Notes: generated from the letters alone by a model not told the origin. Numbered from the stretch's first letter, positions 45,210 through 55,806 are shown. The stretch is DNA of 64,000 nucleotides from Paenibacillus cellulositrophicus (GCF_009363095.1 NZ_CP045295.1:620001-684000), one strand, 5' to 3'. Numbers and translations are program-made.

Positions 45210-46082
45210 TTATCCCCGGAACTGCTTCAAAAATTGCACCGCTTTGGAAATGTCCGCCTCCGGATCCTCCCCGACCTCGCGCTCAATGGTCAAGTATCCT
45301 TGATAGCCGATATCTTTCAGCGCCTGCAAATAGCTCTGCCAGTTCACGCTGCCTTCGCCCAGCGGCACTTCGCGGAAATACTGTCCTTCTCCGGGAACAA
45401 AAGTATTGTTCTCATTGGCCGGCGGCTCGAAGCCAAGTGTTTCATAGATGTAATAGGCAGGTACTTCTTTTAAACGGATACCGTCTTTGGCGTGGGTATG
45501 TACGATGTAATCCTTCAGGTTGTGCACCCCTTCAGCCGGATCGTCGCCGGTAACCATAACCATGTTTGCCGGGTCGAAGTTGACGGATACGCCCTTCGAG
45601 CCAAGTCCGTCGAGGAAATCCTTCAGTCGTGCGGAAGGCTCAGGGCCCGTTTCGATCGCAAAGAAAGCGTTCATGCTGGTGGCATAAGAAGCCAGTTCCT
45701 CGCATGCATCGTGCATCGTTTGGTAGATTTCGCTGTTCTTGTCCTCTGGTACAAGTCCGATATGCGTCGTGACTACGCTGGTTCCGAGTTCTACCGCCAG
45801 ATCGAGAATCCGCTTGGACTTCTCGATTTTCTCCGCGTTGACCGTCTTATCCTGGAAACCGTATCCGCCGAGGTCGCCCACCAGCGCCGAAATTTCCAGT
45901 CCCAGCGACTCGATATAGCTCTTCAGTTCCTTGCGCTGCGCCGCAGACAGGTTAGCCGGGTCCATTTCACCGCTCACGGCATAGATCTGCACGCCGTCCG
46001 CTCCTACCTTCTTCGCCTTGGCCAGTCCTCCCCGAACCCCGACCCGAAAGCTGTCGACAATAACGCCGATTTTATTGTTCAT
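45210..46082 (-). CDS. Sugar phosphate isomerase/epimerase (xylose isomerase-like TIM barrel)
   Basis: 290 residues. The AP_endonuc_2 pattern is clear: [39 protein letters not shown] and YLTIEREVG give the metal-binding His, Glu and Asp positions of a TIM barrel. Such enzymes isomerise or epimerise keto sugars or inosose-type compounds. I chose the ATG at 46082, 8 bp after AGAGG; a GTG three codons upstream is weaker. Third gene of an operon with a paralogous isomerase and a Gfo/Idh/MocA dehydrogenase, so it is part of a sugar or polyol oxidation route. Substrate unknown. Confidence 0.9.
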   Translation of the reverse strand: MNNKIGVIVDSFRVGVRGGLAKAKKVGADGVQIYAVSGEMDPANLSAAQRKELKSYIESLGLEISALVGDLGGYGFQDKTVNAEKIEKSKRILDLAVELGTSVVTTHIGLVPEDKNSEIYQTMHDACEELASYATSMNAFFAIETGPEPSARLKDFLDGLGSKGVSVNFDPANMVMVTGDDPAEGVHNLKDYIVHTHAKDGIRLKEVPAYYIYETLGFEPPANENNTFVPGEGQYFREVPLGEGSVNWQSYLQALKDIGYQGYLTIEREVGEDPEADISKAVQFLKQFRG

Positions 46083-46145
46083 TCCAGTCACCTCTCCCTT
46101 GTTTATGCTGAATCTTATAAAAGATTGGCTGCTTTGATTCCAGGC

Positions 46146-47003
46146 CTATACCTCGTTCCAGAAGCGTTTGACGTTCTCCAGGCCGATTTTTGTGCCCTGA
46201 AAGCTGTCTTCCATTCCTTCAAACTCGATCGAGAAATACCCGTCAAATCCGGATTCCTTGATGATCCGAATCGATTCGCGCAGGTTGATGTCTCCGTGCC
46301 CCGCAATGGCACCTCTCAGGAAATTCCCGCTGGCCGTGCGGAACCAACCGTCACCCGGATTAAGGGCGGCTGGCCGCAAATAAAAGTCCTTGATGTGCAC
46401 CATGGAAGCATAAGGAATGTTGTTCTTGACGGCGGCCACCGGATCTTCGTCCGCGCACATAAAATTGCCCACGTCCAGCGTCGTCCGGAAGTTCGGCCGA
46501 TCCACGGCTTGAACCAGCGTCTGTACCCGGTCGCTTGCCTGGATATAATAACCGTGGTTTTCCACGCTTGTCGTAATGCCATACTGCGCCGCATAATCGG
46601 CGATTTCGCGGCATGCCTCCGCCAGACGTCCAACCTCCTGGTTGAACTGTTTGATGGATGTGTCTTGGCGGCTGGCTACGTCATGGCGCATCAGCTTCAC
46701 GCCAAGGCGTGCGGCGATGTCCACTTCTCCTTTGACACGCTCGATTTCCTTACGGTAAGCCTCCTCGGTGTCCACAGCGAAGTTAGCGCCGATCGCATAG
46801 TTGGATACGTCGATTCCGACTTCCTTCGCCTTGGCCACGATCTGATCCACCAGCTCCGGATTCCCGGTCAAGGTGTATCCGATCGGAACGATTTCCACAT
46901 GTTCTCCGCCCATCTCGGCGATTTTCTCGATCGCGCCCAGAACCGTGATTTCACCCGATTGAATCGGACGGTACAGGCTGTATGTGCTTACTCCGATTTT
47001 CAT
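46146..47003 (-). CDS. Sugar phosphate isomerase/epimerase
   Basis: 285 residues, the same TIM-barrel family as the downstream neighbour but clearly diverged. Motifs include STYSLYRPI at the start, VEIVPIGY, MRHDVASRQ, TTSVENHGYY, TLDVGNFMCADEDP, MVHIKDFYLRP and YFSIEFEGMED. Glu, Asp, His and Glu metal ligands are in the usual strands. Its start overlaps the dehydrogenase stop by 4 bp (ATGA), so the two are co-translated and probably act on consecutive intermediates. Confidence 0.91.
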   Translation of the reverse strand: MKIGVSTYSLYRPIQSGEITVLGAIEKIAEMGGEHVEIVPIGYTLTGNPELVDQIVAKAKEVGIDVSNYAIGANFAVDTEEAYRKEIERVKGEVDIAARLGVKLMRHDVASRQDTSIKQFNQEVGRLAEACREIADYAAQYGITTSVENHGYYIQASDRVQTLVQAVDRPNFRTTLDVGNFMCADEDPVAAVKNNIPYASMVHIKDFYLRPAALNPGDGWFRTASGNFLRGAIAGHGDINLRESIRIIKESGFDGYFSIEFEGMEDSFQGTKIGLENVKRFWNEV

Positions 47004-48058
47004 AGCTGAATTTCGACTCCCTTCTCAGAGGATTCGTAAATGCCGTTCAGAATTTTCATCATTTCCACGCCGTCGTCGACCGTGGCGATCGGCTCCGTGC
47101 CGTTTTTAATATTTTCGATAAAATGATTGATTTCGTTCTGGAACGCGGCGGCAAAGTTAAAGCCTTTATGGTCCACCTGCGGCTCAATGTTCAGGATCGT
47201 ATCGTTTTTCTCTGTGACGATGACCAGAGCCGGATCGATTTCGAAGCCGCCATTCGTACCAAACAGCTTGATCGCCGCTTCATCCTGCTTCGCATGCAGG
47301 GAAAAGCTTACGTCCACGAGCAGCGACGCTCCGTTCTCAAAACGGATCAAGGCGTTCGCCATATCTTCTACGGTGTTTTTGCTGGCGTCATAGTCGGCCG
47401 CTTTGTAAAAAGAATAGTTCTTCACATGGCTGCGGTTGCCCAGCTTGTGGTATACGTTGCCGGACACCGATTTCACTTTCGGCTTGCCCATCATATACCA
47501 GCACAGGTCAATCGCGTGCACGCCGATGTCGATCAGCGGCCCGCCGCCGGAACGCTCCTTGTCGGCGAACCAGCCGCCCGGATTGCCCACACGGCGCAGG
47601 AGCGAGGCTTTGGCGTAGTACAGCTCACCGATTTCGCCGCTCTCCATAAAGCTCTGCAGCACGGCGACGTTCGGGTCAAAGCGGCGCACATAGCCTACTT
47701 GGAACACTTTTCCGCCGGCATGCGCGGCTTCCTGAATCTGAAGCGCTTCCTCAACCGTTCTGCACAGCGGCTTTTCCACCAGGACATGCTTGCCCGCTTT
47801 GGCGGCCGCAATGCTGATTTCGGCATGCTGGTTGTTCCATGTGCAGATGCTCACGGCATCGACATCAGGGTCAGCCAGCAGTTCATGATAGTCGGTATAT
47901 GTTTTCTGAGCTCCGTATTTCTGGGCAGCGGCCTTGGCTCTTTCCCCGTTCAAATCGCAGATCGCGACGATCTCCGCCTCCGGGTTGTTTTGATACGAGT
48001 TCAAATGGGACTCCGAAATGGACCCTGCTCCGATTACAGCTACTCTTACTTTATCCAT
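47000..48058 (-). CDS. Gfo/Idh/MocA family oxidoreductase
   Basis: 352 residues. N-terminal Rossmann motif VAVIGAGSISESHL, then VSICTWNNQHAEISIAAAKAGKHVLVEKPLCRT with the conserved EKP, and the C-terminal GGGPLIDIGVHAIDLCWYMMG carrying the catalytic Asp and His. NAD(P)-dependent oxidation of a sugar or cyclitol is expected. First gene of a three-gene operon with two isomerases, divergent from an AraC regulator. The substrate (inositol isomer, glucoside or other) cannot be decided. Confidence 0.93.
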   Translation of the reverse strand: MDKVRVAVIGAGSISESHLNSYQNNPEAEIVAICDLNGERAKAAAQKYGAQKTYTDYHELLADPDVDAVSICTWNNQHAEISIAAAKAGKHVLVEKPLCRTVEEALQIQEAAHAGGKVFQVGYVRRFDPNVAVLQSFMESGEIGELYYAKASLLRRVGNPGGWFADKERSGGGPLIDIGVHAIDLCWYMMGKPKVKSVSGNVYHKLGNRSHVKNYSFYKAADYDASKNTVEDMANALIRFENGASLLVDVSFSLHAKQDEAAIKLFGTNGGFEIDPALVIVTEKNDTILNIEPQVDHKGFNFAAAFQNEINHFIENIKNGTEPIATVDDGVEMMKILNGIYESSEKGVEIQL

Positions 48059-48291
48059 GCGTTTTCAACTCTCCTTTTGGTTCTCGCATTTGGCTTCCAA
48101 ATGTAGATTGAACCCGTGCAGTCCTTCCTGCGCGTGAATGTCACCCATAAAAAGGCAAGCACGATCAGGCCATTATGGTGTAAAAAAATTAGTTCAACCT
48201 ATATATATTGAATTATAATAAGAACAGGCGGAACTGCCATGAAGAGCTATGCTAATAATTTATCTTATTGTGCGATTTTGAGGTGACTTGG

Positions 48292-49167
48292 ATGGATAGA
48301 CCCCTTGCTCTGCTGGAGCCGATGGATATGCCTGACCGTTTTTTTCCGATGAAGATCCATTATTGTACCGCCAAGGAATACGGGAAAACGCTGTTTACCC
48401 ATCATTGGCACAATCATATGGAGTTTCTGTATTTTACCAAAGGCTCCGCGCTCATCGAGCTGAACTCGGTTCCTTATGAAGTTCAAGCGGGTGAGATGGT
48501 GGTCGTGAACAGCAACGACCTGCATTACGGGGTATGCCTGTCCGATGATTTGGTCTATTATGCGATGATCGTCGATATCAAGCTGCTGCAGAGCCAGACA
48601 CCGGACGCTGTCGAAACGAAGTTTATTACGCCGATTACGCAGAACCAGATTATGTTCGCAAGCAAGATTTCCGGCGATCCGGAAATTACCGAGTGCGCCA
48701 CGTCTCTAATCCGGGAAATGGACGAACGGGAACTCGGCTATGAGCTGTCGATCAAATCTTATCTGTACCGTCTGCTAGCCATACTGCTGCGCCGTTACGG
48801 CAAAGATACGCTTTCTCCGGAAGAGAGCCTGTACAGGCTGAAAAATTTGGAGCGGTTTACCCCTATTTTTCAATATATTGAGGAGCATTACCAAGAAGAA
48901 CTGTCCGTCGATCTGCTTGCCGGGCTGGCCGGCCTCAGCCGTTTTCATTTCAGCCGCCTGTTCAAGGAGCTTACGGCGCGGACGGTAACCGAATACGTCA
49001 ACACGCTTAGAATCAACAAATCCGAATACCTGCTGCGCAACTCCAGAATGAACATTTCGGAGATTGCCCTGTCTTCCGGCTTCAAGGACATCTATTATTT
49101 CAGCCGGGCCTTCAAAAAATACAAGCATGTATCCCCCTCGGAGCTCCGAAAGAGCTTCAGCGTATAG
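48292..49167 (+). CDS. AraC family transcriptional regulator
   Basis: 291 residues. N-terminal cupin with HHWHNHMEFLYFTKGSALIELN (about 35-56), including the metal-type His pair, then the C-terminal double helix-turn-helix LSVDLLAGLAGLSRFHFSRLFKEL and ISEIALSSGFKDIYYFSRAFKKY. I use the ATG at 48292, six bases after GAGGTG, instead of a GTG eight codons upstream. It is divergent from the dehydrogenase/isomerase operon and most likely its regulator. Confidence 0.9.
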   Translation: MDRPLALLEPMDMPDRFFPMKIHYCTAKEYGKTLFTHHWHNHMEFLYFTKGSALIELNSVPYEVQAGEMVVVNSNDLHYGVCLSDDLVYYAMIVDIKLLQSQTPDAVETKFITPITQNQIMFASKISGDPEITECATSLIREMDERELGYELSIKSYLYRLLAILLRRYGKDTLSPEESLYRLKNLERFTPIFQYIEEHYQEELSVDLLAGLAGLSRFHFSRLFKELTARTVTEYVNTLRINKSEYLLRNSRMNISEIALSSGFKDIYYFSRAFKKYKHVSPSELRKSFSV

Positions 49168-49346
49168 AAAGCAATGGCTTCAGGAATGCTTCCTGTGTTC
49201 GGATAAAACAGGCAAAAGTGCGTCAAATCTGGGAATTTCGCCCGAAAAAATATCGACAAATAGGTCCTGCTAAGTGATAATAGACATGTTAAGCAGAATA
49301 TATAAACATAAAGTGTTCTGCCAAATGCAGGAGGAGGAAATCACAG

Positions 49347-49718
49347 TTGGATCCACATTCACCAGACCCGTATCAACATTTTCAGCCGCAGCCGCCAATG
49401 ACGCCGCCCAAGACGAATGGCAAAGCTATTGCCTCAATGGTGCTCGGCATCCTAAGCGTAATGATTTTGTACATAGGATTTATCCTGGGGATTCTGGCGA
49501 TCATCTTTGCCGCCCTTTCTTTTAAGGAACTCAAACGGGGGTATGAACAAGGAAAAGGCATGGCGATTGCCGGGCTCGTGTGCGGGATTATCGGCGTGCT
49601 CCTATGGGGCCTGATTCTGCTCTTCGTCGTGCTCGCGGTCGCGTTCTTCGGATCGGATATCGACTCGTCCACTTTATATGACGTCATGTCTACCGTACCA
49701 AGATTGAAAACGGCATAA
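49347..49718 (+). CDS. DUF4190-type membrane protein
   Basis: 123 residues. A Pro/Gln-rich N-terminus is followed by two hydrophobic hairpins (IASMVLGILSVMILYIGFILGILAIIFAAL and AIAGLVCGIIGVLLWGLILLFVVLAVAFFG), the DUF4190 pattern of small membrane proteins without known function. It starts at TTG (49347) after a strong GGAGGAGG site with 9-10 bp spacing; no ATG is closer. Single gene with its own terminator. Confidence 0.82.
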   Translation: MDPHSPDPYQHFQPQPPMTPPKTNGKAIASMVLGILSVMILYIGFILGILAIIFAALSFKELKRGYEQGKGMAIAGLVCGIIGVLLWGLILLFVVLAVAFFGSDIDSSTLYDVMSTVPRLKTA

Positions 49719-49738
49719 CTCCCGTCCGAACGGGTACA

Positions 49739-49777
49739 CAAAAAGGAATGAGGCATCCCGTAGCCCATTCCTTTTTC
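49739..49777. terminator. Terminator after DUF4190 gene
   Basis: AAAAAGGAATG ... CATTCCTTTTT with a 15-base loop; T-rich on both strands, so it could serve the convergent MarR gene too. Confidence 0.75.
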
Positions 49778-49856
49778 TGTTATTAAAAATTTTGTGCGTT
49801 TTCTGCGCTTGTTTGGCGTTCCACGGACCGAGCGCTGCGTTGCTCGGCCAGCTGAT

Positions 49857-50297
49857 TTATGTCAATCCCTTCGTCTCCGCGACCGCATTGGCGGACATGA
49901 TCTTTAATTTACGGATCATGTCATCGGTCTCCTCGGAGGTCAGGCCGCTCGAAATGATATCCGTCCATGCCTTCAGCTTCGACCTGATAAACTTCCGCTT
50001 CTCCAGCCCTTTCTCGGTCAGGGTCACCAAATATGCCCGGCTGTCCTGAGGATCCCGGATCCGCTTGACATAACCGAGCGCCTCCAGCCTGCTGATTGCC
50101 CGTGCTGTCGCCGCTTTGTTGATAAACAGGTTGGCCGACAGCTTCTCCTGCGATACCCCGTCCTCGATATACAAGTTGACCAAGAAAATGTACTCCGACG
50201 AATTAATGTCATGCTCCTTCAATTCCCGGTTCAAATAGATTTGAAACTGGCGGTGCAGCACCGATATCCACCTGGAAACACTGCCTGTCTGCTCCAA
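49857..50297 (-). CDS. MarR family transcriptional regulator
   Basis: 146 residues with a winged helix: VSQEKLSANLFINKAATARAISRLEALGYVKRIRDPQDSRAYLVTLTEKG. Starts at TTG 8 bp after GAGGTG. No Cys that could act as a redox switch is present, so it is not of the OhrR type. A 15-bp near-palindrome lies 20 bp upstream of the start and suggests autoregulation. Its downstream side is convergent to other genes, so it has no operon partner. Regulated function unknown. Confidence 0.9.
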   Translation of the reverse strand: MEQTGSVSRWISVLHRQFQIYLNRELKEHDINSSEYIFLVNLYIEDGVSQEKLSANLFINKAATARAISRLEALGYVKRIRDPQDSRAYLVTLTEKGLEKRKFIRSKLKAWTDIISSGLTSEETDDMIRKLKIMSANAVAETKGLT

Positions 50298-50317
50298 TAC
50301 TCTTCACCTCGAAATAA

Positions 50318-50332
50318 TTGTTTACTAATCAA
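50318..50332. promoter_or_regulatory. Probable MarR operator
   Basis: TTGTTTACTAATCAA, a 15-bp palindrome with one mismatched pair, just upstream of the MarR gene. On the minus strand it reads TTGATTAGTAAACAA, sharing ATTAGTAAACA with the globin operator at 34096-34106. Confidence 0.5.
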
Positions 50333-50396
50333 CTACATATGCTGAAGTATACCTTGATTTAACAGCTTGGTCAATGAAACCGGAAGCAATATAAAA

Positions 50397-50424
50397 AGCC
50401 TGGAACTTCTGCAAGTTCCAGGCT
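50397..50424 (-). terminator. Terminator of the deo operon
   Basis: Perfect 12-bp stem AGCCTGGAACTT-gcag-AAGTTCCAGGCT, followed on minus by TTTTAT, 15 bp after the pdp stop. Confidence 0.9.
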
Positions 50425-50438
50425 CCAGCCAGTAGGGC

Positions 50439-51740
50439 TTATTCTGTGATGATGCCGTACACCAGTGTTGGCGCTTCGGCATGATCGGAGATTCGGATAT
50501 TTTCGTAAATCTTGGCGATGACGTCGTCCACGTTTTCGCGGTTCGCATGGATCGTGACGAGCGACTCACCCTTCTTCACGGAATCCCCGATCTTCTTGTT
50601 CAGCATCAGGCCGACGGCCAGATCGATCTCGGATTCCTTGGTCGCGCGGCCGGCACCCAGCCACATGGCCGCCGTACCGATCTCGTCGGCGACGATTTCG
50701 GCGACTACGCCGTCTTCCTTCGCCGGTACTTCGATCTGGTATTTGGCCTGCGGGAGATTCTCCGGATGGTCGACGACATCCGGGTTGCCGCCCTGGTTCT
50801 TGATGAACTCCTTGAATTTCTCCAGCGCTTTGCCGTTCTTGATGACTTCCTTCAGCTTCTCTTCGGCTTCTTCCAGGGAACTGGCTTTGTTCGCCAGGAA
50901 CACCATTTGGCGGCCCAGGGCGAGGCAGAGCTCTTCGAGATCCTTCGGTCCTTTGCCCTGCAGCGTATCAATGGCTTCCTTAACTTCCAGTGCATTGCCG
51001 ATCGCGAAGCCGAGCGGCTGGCTCATGTCGGAAATCACGGCCATCGTTTTACGGCCGACGTTGTTGCCGATGCTGACCATGGCGTGAGCCAGTTCCTTGG
51101 CATCGTCCACTGTTTTCATGAAAGCGCCGGCTCCCGTCTTAACGTCGAGCACGATGGCATCTGAGCCTGCGGCTATTTTTTTGCTCATGATCGAGGAAGC
51201 GATCAGCGGGATCGAGTTGACTGTGCCGGTCACGTCGCGCAGCGCGTACAGCTTCTTGTCGGCCGGCGTCAGGTTACCGGTTTGCCCGATAACAGCGATT
51301 TTGTCCTGGTTCACCAGACGAACAAATTCTTCGCGGTCGATCTCCACGTGGAATCCTTCAATCGCCTCCAGCTTGTCGATCGTACCGCCGGTATGGCCCA
51401 GACCGCGGCCAGACATTTTGGCCACCGGAATGTCCAGCGCCGCTACGAGCGGTGCCAGCACCAACGTCGTCGTATCGCCCACACCGCCGGTGGAGTGCTT
51501 GTCGACCTTGACGCCTTCGATGGCGGACAGGTCAATCGTGTCGCCGGAATTCACCATAGCCATGGTGAGATCGGCGCGCTCGCGCTGCGTCATGTTCTGG
51601 AAAAATACAGCCATGGCCCACGCGCTCATTTGGTAATCGGGGATATCCCCTTTGGTATATCCATCAATAATGAAATTAATTTCTTCCGTGGACAGCTCGC
51701 CGCCGTCCCGTTTCTTCTCAATCAAGTCAACCATTCTCAT
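50439..51740 (-). CDS. pdp: Pyrimidine-nucleoside phosphorylase
   Basis: 433 residues, normal length. Phosphate-binding motif [23 protein letters not shown] (about 80-102) and the signature [19 protein letters not shown] are intact. It cleaves uridine and thymidine/deoxyuridine with phosphate into base and (deoxy)ribose 1-phosphate. Last gene of the deo operon, 63 bp after deoD. The product is isomerised by the upstream phosphopentomutase. Confidence 0.96.
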   Translation of the reverse strand: MRMVDLIEKKRDGGELSTEEINFIIDGYTKGDIPDYQMSAWAMAVFFQNMTQRERADLTMAMVNSGDTIDLSAIEGVKVDKHSTGGVGDTTTLVLAPLVAALDIPVAKMSGRGLGHTGGTIDKLEAIEGFHVEIDREEFVRLVNQDKIAVIGQTGNLTPADKKLYALRDVTGTVNSIPLIASSIMSKKIAAGSDAIVLDVKTGAGAFMKTVDDAKELAHAMVSIGNNVGRKTMAVISDMSQPLGFAIGNALEVKEAIDTLQGKGPKDLEELCLALGRQMVFLANKASSLEEAEEKLKEVIKNGKALEKFKEFIKNQGGNPDVVDHPENLPQAKYQIEVPAKEDGVVAEIVADEIGTAAMWLGAGRATKESEIDLAVGLMLNKKIGDSVKKGESLVTIHANRENVDDVIAKIYENIRISDHAEAPTLVYGIITE

Positions 51741-51803
51741 CGGATGTCTGCCTCGCTTTCCATGGGATTGTTAGTCTGTGAATGGGATGTAAGAATGCTG
51801 CCT

Positions 51804-52511
51804 TTACAGTCCGATCGCCGTTTCCAAAGCCACTTCCATCATGTCGTTAAACGTAGTTTGGCGCTCCTCGGCACTCGTTTCTTCACCGGTCAGAAGGTGG
51901 TCGCTAACGGTCAGCAGGGTCAATGCATTGACGCCAAACTTGGCTGCCAGCGTGTACAGGGCTGTCGTTTCCATCTCAACGGCCAGAACGCCGTGCTCCA
52001 TCAGCTTCTCAACGATGGATTTATCGTCACGGTAGAAGATATCGGAGCTGAATACGTTGCCCACATGCAGCTTCAGACCTTTTTCAATCCCTTTATCGTA
52101 CGCGGATTTCAGCAGGTTAAAGCTTGCGATCGGCGAAAAATCGTATCCTCCGAATTGGTGGCGGTTGGCGCCGGAATCGGTGCAGGAAGCCTGCGCAAGG
52201 ATGACGTCACGCACATGTACATGCTCCTGCATGCTGCCGCACGTGCCGACGCGCATCAAATTTTTGACGCCGTACTCGCGGATCAGTTCATTGACGTATA
52301 TGCTGATCGACGGAATTCCCATGCCGGTTCCCTGCACGGAAATACGCTGCCCTTTGTACGTGCCTGTAAAACCGAGCATGCCTCTCACTTCGTTGTAGCA
52401 TTGTACATCCTGCAAATACGTTTCTGCGATGAATTTGGCCCGCAGCGGATCCCCCGGTAAAAGGATCGTTTCTGCGATTTCTCCTGCCTTGGCTCCAATA
52501 TGAGTGCTCAT
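51804..52511 (-). CDS. deoD: Purine-nucleoside phosphorylase, DeoD type
   Basis: 235 residues. Begins [29 protein letters not shown], with the phosphate-binding Gly and Arg; [10 protein letters not shown] and [16 protein letters not shown] (nucleoside-binding Glu-Met-Glu) follow, and [21 protein letters not shown] has the catalytic Asp. Hexameric enzyme that phosphorolyses purine (deoxy)nucleosides. It lies 49 bp after deoB in the same operon. Confidence 0.96.
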   Translation of the reverse strand: MSTHIGAKAGEIAETILLPGDPLRAKFIAETYLQDVQCYNEVRGMLGFTGTYKGQRISVQGTGMGIPSISIYVNELIREYGVKNLMRVGTCGSMQEHVHVRDVILAQASCTDSGANRHQFGGYDFSPIASFNLLKSAYDKGIEKGLKLHVGNVFSSDIFYRDDKSIVEKLMEHGVLAVEMETTALYTLAAKFGVNALTLLTVSDHLLTGEETSAEERQTTFNDMMEVALETAIGL

Positions 52512-52560
52512 TTCGTTTCCTCCCCATAGATCATGGATTCATATATATTGTAAAATCGTG

Positions 52561-53742
52561 CTACTTCAGGTCTCCCAGGAAGCTGGTGCCGTATTTCGGC
52601 ATCGCGACGCCAAAGTTCTCGGCCACGGTCGCACCGATATCAGCAAACGTCTTCCGCAGTGCAAGCTCACTGCCTCCATTTGCGAAGCGTGGTGAATATA
52701 CCAGCAGCGGTACGTATTCACGCGTATGATCGGTGCCGCGGTATGTCGGATCGTTGCCGTGGTCTGCTGTGATGATCAGAAGGTCGTCATCCGTCATCTT
52801 GGCAAACATTTCCGGCAGACGCGCATCGTACTCTTCCAAGGCTTGCCCGTATCCTTGCGGATCGCGGCGGTGGCCGTACAGCGCATCAAAGTCCACCAGG
52901 TTCAGGAAGCTGAGTCCTGTAAAGTCCTCGTCCATAACACCGATGATCTTGTCCATGCCGTCCATGTTAGATGTAGTGCGGATCGCCTTGGTCACGCCTT
53001 CCCCGTCATAGATATCGGAAATTTTACCGATCGCGATCACGTCGAAATTCGCATCCTTCAGCTCGTTCATCACGGTGCGGTCAAACGGCTTCAGCGCATA
53101 ATCGTGACGGTTGGCGGTACGCTTGAAGGATCCGGGCTGGCCCACGAACGGACGGGCAATAATCCGACCCAGCATGTACGGATCGTCCAGCGTAATTTCC
53201 CGGCAGAATTCGCAAATTTCATAGAGTTCTTTCAACGGCACGATCTCTTCGTGAGCCGCAATTTGAAGCACAGAATCCGCTGAGGTGTAGATGATGAGCG
53301 CTCCCGTCTTCATATGTTCTTCCCCGAGCTCGTCGATAATTTCAGTGCCGCTCGCCGGCTTGTTGCCGATGACTTTGCGGCCTGTCTTCTCTTCGATACG
53401 CTGAATCAACTCGTCGGGAAAGCCATCGGGGAACACCCGAAACGGCGTATCGATGTACAGCCCCATGATCTCCCAGTGGCCGGTCATCGTATCTTTCCCT
53501 GCGGATTTTTCCTGCATTTTTGTATAATACGCCAGCGGCTTGTCCGCTTTGGCAATCCCTTCGATTTCGCGGATATTGGACAGGCCGAGCTTGCCCATAT
53601 TCGGCATGTTCAAGCCGCCGCGCTCACGGGAGATATGCCCGAAGGTATCGACGTCAAAATCATCGAACTGGGCGGCATCCGGTGCTTCGCCGATCCCCAC
53701 GGAGTCCATAACAATCAGGTGGATACGTTTAAAGTTTGGCAT
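52561..53742 (-). CDS. deoB: Phosphopentomutase
   Basis: 393 residues, normal length. Alkaline-phosphatase fold with metal and phosphoryl motifs: [14 protein letters not shown] at the start, [10 protein letters not shown] with the phosphorylated Thr (about 87), and C-terminal [29 protein letters not shown]. It interconverts (deoxy)ribose 1- and 5-phosphates, linking the nucleoside phosphorylases to deoC. It sits 47 bp after nupC. Confidence 0.97.
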   Translation of the reverse strand: MPNFKRIHLIVMDSVGIGEAPDAAQFDDFDVDTFGHISRERGGLNMPNMGKLGLSNIREIEGIAKADKPLAYYTKMQEKSAGKDTMTGHWEIMGLYIDTPFRVFPDGFPDELIQRIEEKTGRKVIGNKPASGTEIIDELGEEHMKTGALIIYTSADSVLQIAAHEEIVPLKELYEICEFCREITLDDPYMLGRIIARPFVGQPGSFKRTANRHDYALKPFDRTVMNELKDANFDVIAIGKISDIYDGEGVTKAIRTTSNMDGMDKIIGVMDEDFTGLSFLNLVDFDALYGHRRDPQGYGQALEEYDARLPEMFAKMTDDDLLIITADHGNDPTYRGTDHTREYVPLLVYSPRFANGGSELALRKTFADIGATVAENFGVAMPKYGTSFLGDLK

Positions 53743-53789
53743 AAGTTTCTATCACTCCTTCATCCTTGAGTATACATGACGCAAGTCTT

Positions 53790-54968
53790 TTATAGAAACA
53801 GTCCGGCGATGATCGCGGACAAGACGCTGACCAGCGTCGCCCCGTACAGCAGCTTCAAGCCGAAACGCGCGACGACGTTACCCTGCTTCTCATGCAGGCC
53901 TTTGACCGCACCAGCGATAATGCCGATGGATGAGAAGTTCGCAAAGGAAACGAGGAACACGGATACGATGCCTGTCGTGCGTGCGGACAATGCGGTATGC
54001 TTGCCGAGTTCCAGCATGGCAACAAACTCGTTGGACACCATTTTGGTGGCCATAATGCTTCCCGCTTCCACCGCTTCCTTCCATGGAACACCCATAACAA
54101 AGGCAAACGGTGCAAAGATGTAGCCCAGCAGTTCCTGGAACGAAATGCCGAAGATGCCGTCAAATATGCCATTGATCAGGGCAATCAGTGCGACGAAGCC
54201 GATCAGCATCGCAGCAACCGTAATGGCGACTTTGAAGCCGTCCATAATGTATTCGCCCAGCATTTCGAAGAAGGACTGCTTCTCTTCTTCCTGAACGACA
54301 AGTTCATCTTCTTCCTTGGTCACCTTGTATGGGTTCAAAATCGAAGCGATAATAAACCCGCCGAACAGGTTCAGCACCAGCGCGGTGACCACGTATTTCG
54401 GATCGATCATCGTCATATAGGCGCCTACGATCGACATCGAAACGGTGGACATGGCCGAGGCACAGAGCGTGTACAGCCGGTGCTTCGGCAGCAGGCCAAT
54501 CTGCTTTTTCACGGAAATGAACACTTCGGATTGGCCCAGGATCGCGGAAGCGACCGCGTTATACGATTCCAGCTTGCCCATCCCGTTCACCTTACTCAGC
54601 ACGAGGCCGATGTACCGGATAATAAACGGCAGGATGCGAAAATACTGCAGGATGCCGATCAGTGCCGATATGAAAATGATCGGCAGCAGCACGCCGAGGA
54701 AGAATGGCGCCTGTCCTTCGTTGGCGATACCGCCGAACACGAAATTGACTCCTTCTCCGGCATAGACCAGCAACTTTTCAAAAATACCGGAAAAGCCTTT
54801 GATCAGCACAGTGCCGACGACGGTATTGAGCAGAACGTACCCCAGAATAATCTGGAGAATGATCATGATCACCAGCGGGCGGTAGCGGATCTTCCGCTTG
54901 TCGTTGCTGGCCACGAAAGACAGGGCGAAAACAACAATTAACCCTAGTACCGCAATCAAATATTTCAT
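53790..54968 (-). CDS. nupC: Concentrative nucleoside transporter NupC
   Basis: 392 residues with about nine membrane segments. CNT family motifs include [34 protein letters not shown] and [10 protein letters not shown] near the C-terminal half. It takes up nucleosides with protons or sodium. It sits between deoC and deoB in the operon and supplies the substrates for the downstream phosphorylases. Confidence 0.94.
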   Translation of the reverse strand: MKYLIAVLGLIVVFALSFVASNDKRKIRYRPLVIMIILQIILGYVLLNTVVGTVLIKGFSGIFEKLLVYAGEGVNFVFGGIANEGQAPFFLGVLLPIIFISALIGILQYFRILPFIIRYIGLVLSKVNGMGKLESYNAVASAILGQSEVFISVKKQIGLLPKHRLYTLCASAMSTVSMSIVGAYMTMIDPKYVVTALVLNLFGGFIIASILNPYKVTKEEDELVVQEEEKQSFFEMLGEYIMDGFKVAITVAAMLIGFVALIALINGIFDGIFGISFQELLGYIFAPFAFVMGVPWKEAVEAGSIMATKMVSNEFVAMLELGKHTALSARTTGIVSVFLVSFANFSSIGIIAGAVKGLHEKQGNVVARFGLKLLYGATLVSVLSAIIAGLFL

Positions 54969-55008
54969 AGCTGTCTCCCCAGTTGAAATTTTTTATGAAA
55001 CCAAATCT

Positions 55009-55022
55009 ATTAAGCGCTTACA
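55009..55022. promoter_or_regulatory. Possible catabolite-responsive (cre-like) site within deo operon
   Basis: On minus, TGTAAGCGCTTAAT keeps the TG..AA.CG core of the CcpA box but departs in the last positions. It sits between deoC and nupC, where it could act as a roadblock. Weak evidence. Confidence 0.25.
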
Positions 55023-55039
55023 GGCTTGGTATTAATAGA

Positions 55040-55091
55040 AACGGAAGCTTTCCGCCCGGTTTGCCATATTCCGATGTAAACCGCTTCCGTT
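55040..55091 (-). other. Intra-operon stem-loop between deoC and nupC
   Basis: AACGGAAGC (55040-55048) pairs with GCTTCCGTT (55083-55091), and an inner GGTTT/AAACC stem lies within. The T tract on the minus side is poor, so this is more likely a partial terminator or mRNA-processing structure than a full stop. Confidence 0.5.
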
Positions 55092-55137
55092 CATTTCATG
55101 CACAGGTTACTTGAGCGCGAGACTCTTCTCTTCCTTA

Positions 55138-55806
55138 TTAATAGGAAGCCGAGGATTGGCCGCCCTCCATAATCTTGACGCCAGAGCTAGCACCGATACG
55201 GCTTGCGCCCGCTTCGATCATTTTGTTCATGTCCTCGAGACTGCGTACGCCGCCGGATGCTTTGACGCCGATGTTCGGACCTACCGTTTGGCGCATCAAG
55301 CGAACGTCTTCCGGAGTAGCACCGCCCGTAGAGAAGCCCGTCGAAGTTTTTACAAAATCGGCTCCCGCCTTAACCGCCAAGCGGCTTGCGCGTTCCTTCT
55401 CTTCGTCCGTCAGCAGGCAGGTTTCAATAATAACCTTGACCAGAGCTTTGCCTGCAGCCGCATCTACCACCGCTTTGATGTCGGCTTCCACGAGATCGTC
55501 CTCGCCGTCCTTCAGCGCGCCGATATTGATGACCATGTCGACTTCCGTTGCGCCGCCAGCGATCGCGTCCTTCGCTTCAAATGCTTTGACGGCCGAAGTC
55601 GTGGCTCCCAGAGGAAAACCGATGACCGTACAAACCTTTACTTTAGAATCCTTCAGCTGTTCTGCAGCGAATTTGACCCAGGTCGGATTTACGCACACCG
55701 ATGCGAATTCATACTTCTTCGCCTCGTCAATCAGCTTGCTGATCTCGGCCCGGGTGGCATCTGCCTTAAGCAGGGTATGATCGATCATTCCCGCCAAATT
55801 TGTCAT
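55138..55806 (-). CDS. deoC: Deoxyribose-phosphate aldolase
   Basis: 222 residues. TIM barrel with the Schiff-base Lys in FVKTSTGFS (about 151), the second Lys in [10 protein letters not shown] (about 180) and the proton-relay Asp in [11 protein letters not shown] (start). It splits deoxyribose 5-phosphate into acetaldehyde and glyceraldehyde 3-phosphate. First structural gene of the operon, with a clear promoter and operator upstream. Start ATG follows AAGGAGTGG. Confidence 0.97.
   Translation of the reverse strand: MTNLAGMIDHTLLKADATRAEISKLIDEAKKYEFASVCVNPTWVKFAAEQLKDSKVKVCTVIGFPLGATTSAVKAFEAKDAIAGGATEVDMVINIGALKDGEDDLVEADIKAVVDAAAGKALVKVIIETCLLTDEEKERASRLAVKAGADFVKTSTGFSTGGATPEDVRLMRQTVGPNIGVKASGGVRSLEDMNKMIEAGASRIGASSGVKIMEGGQSSASY

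Noticed and set aside
45492..47009. 505-residue plus-strand frame
   Set aside because: Antisense to two well-supported isomerase genes; composition typical of a shadow frame.
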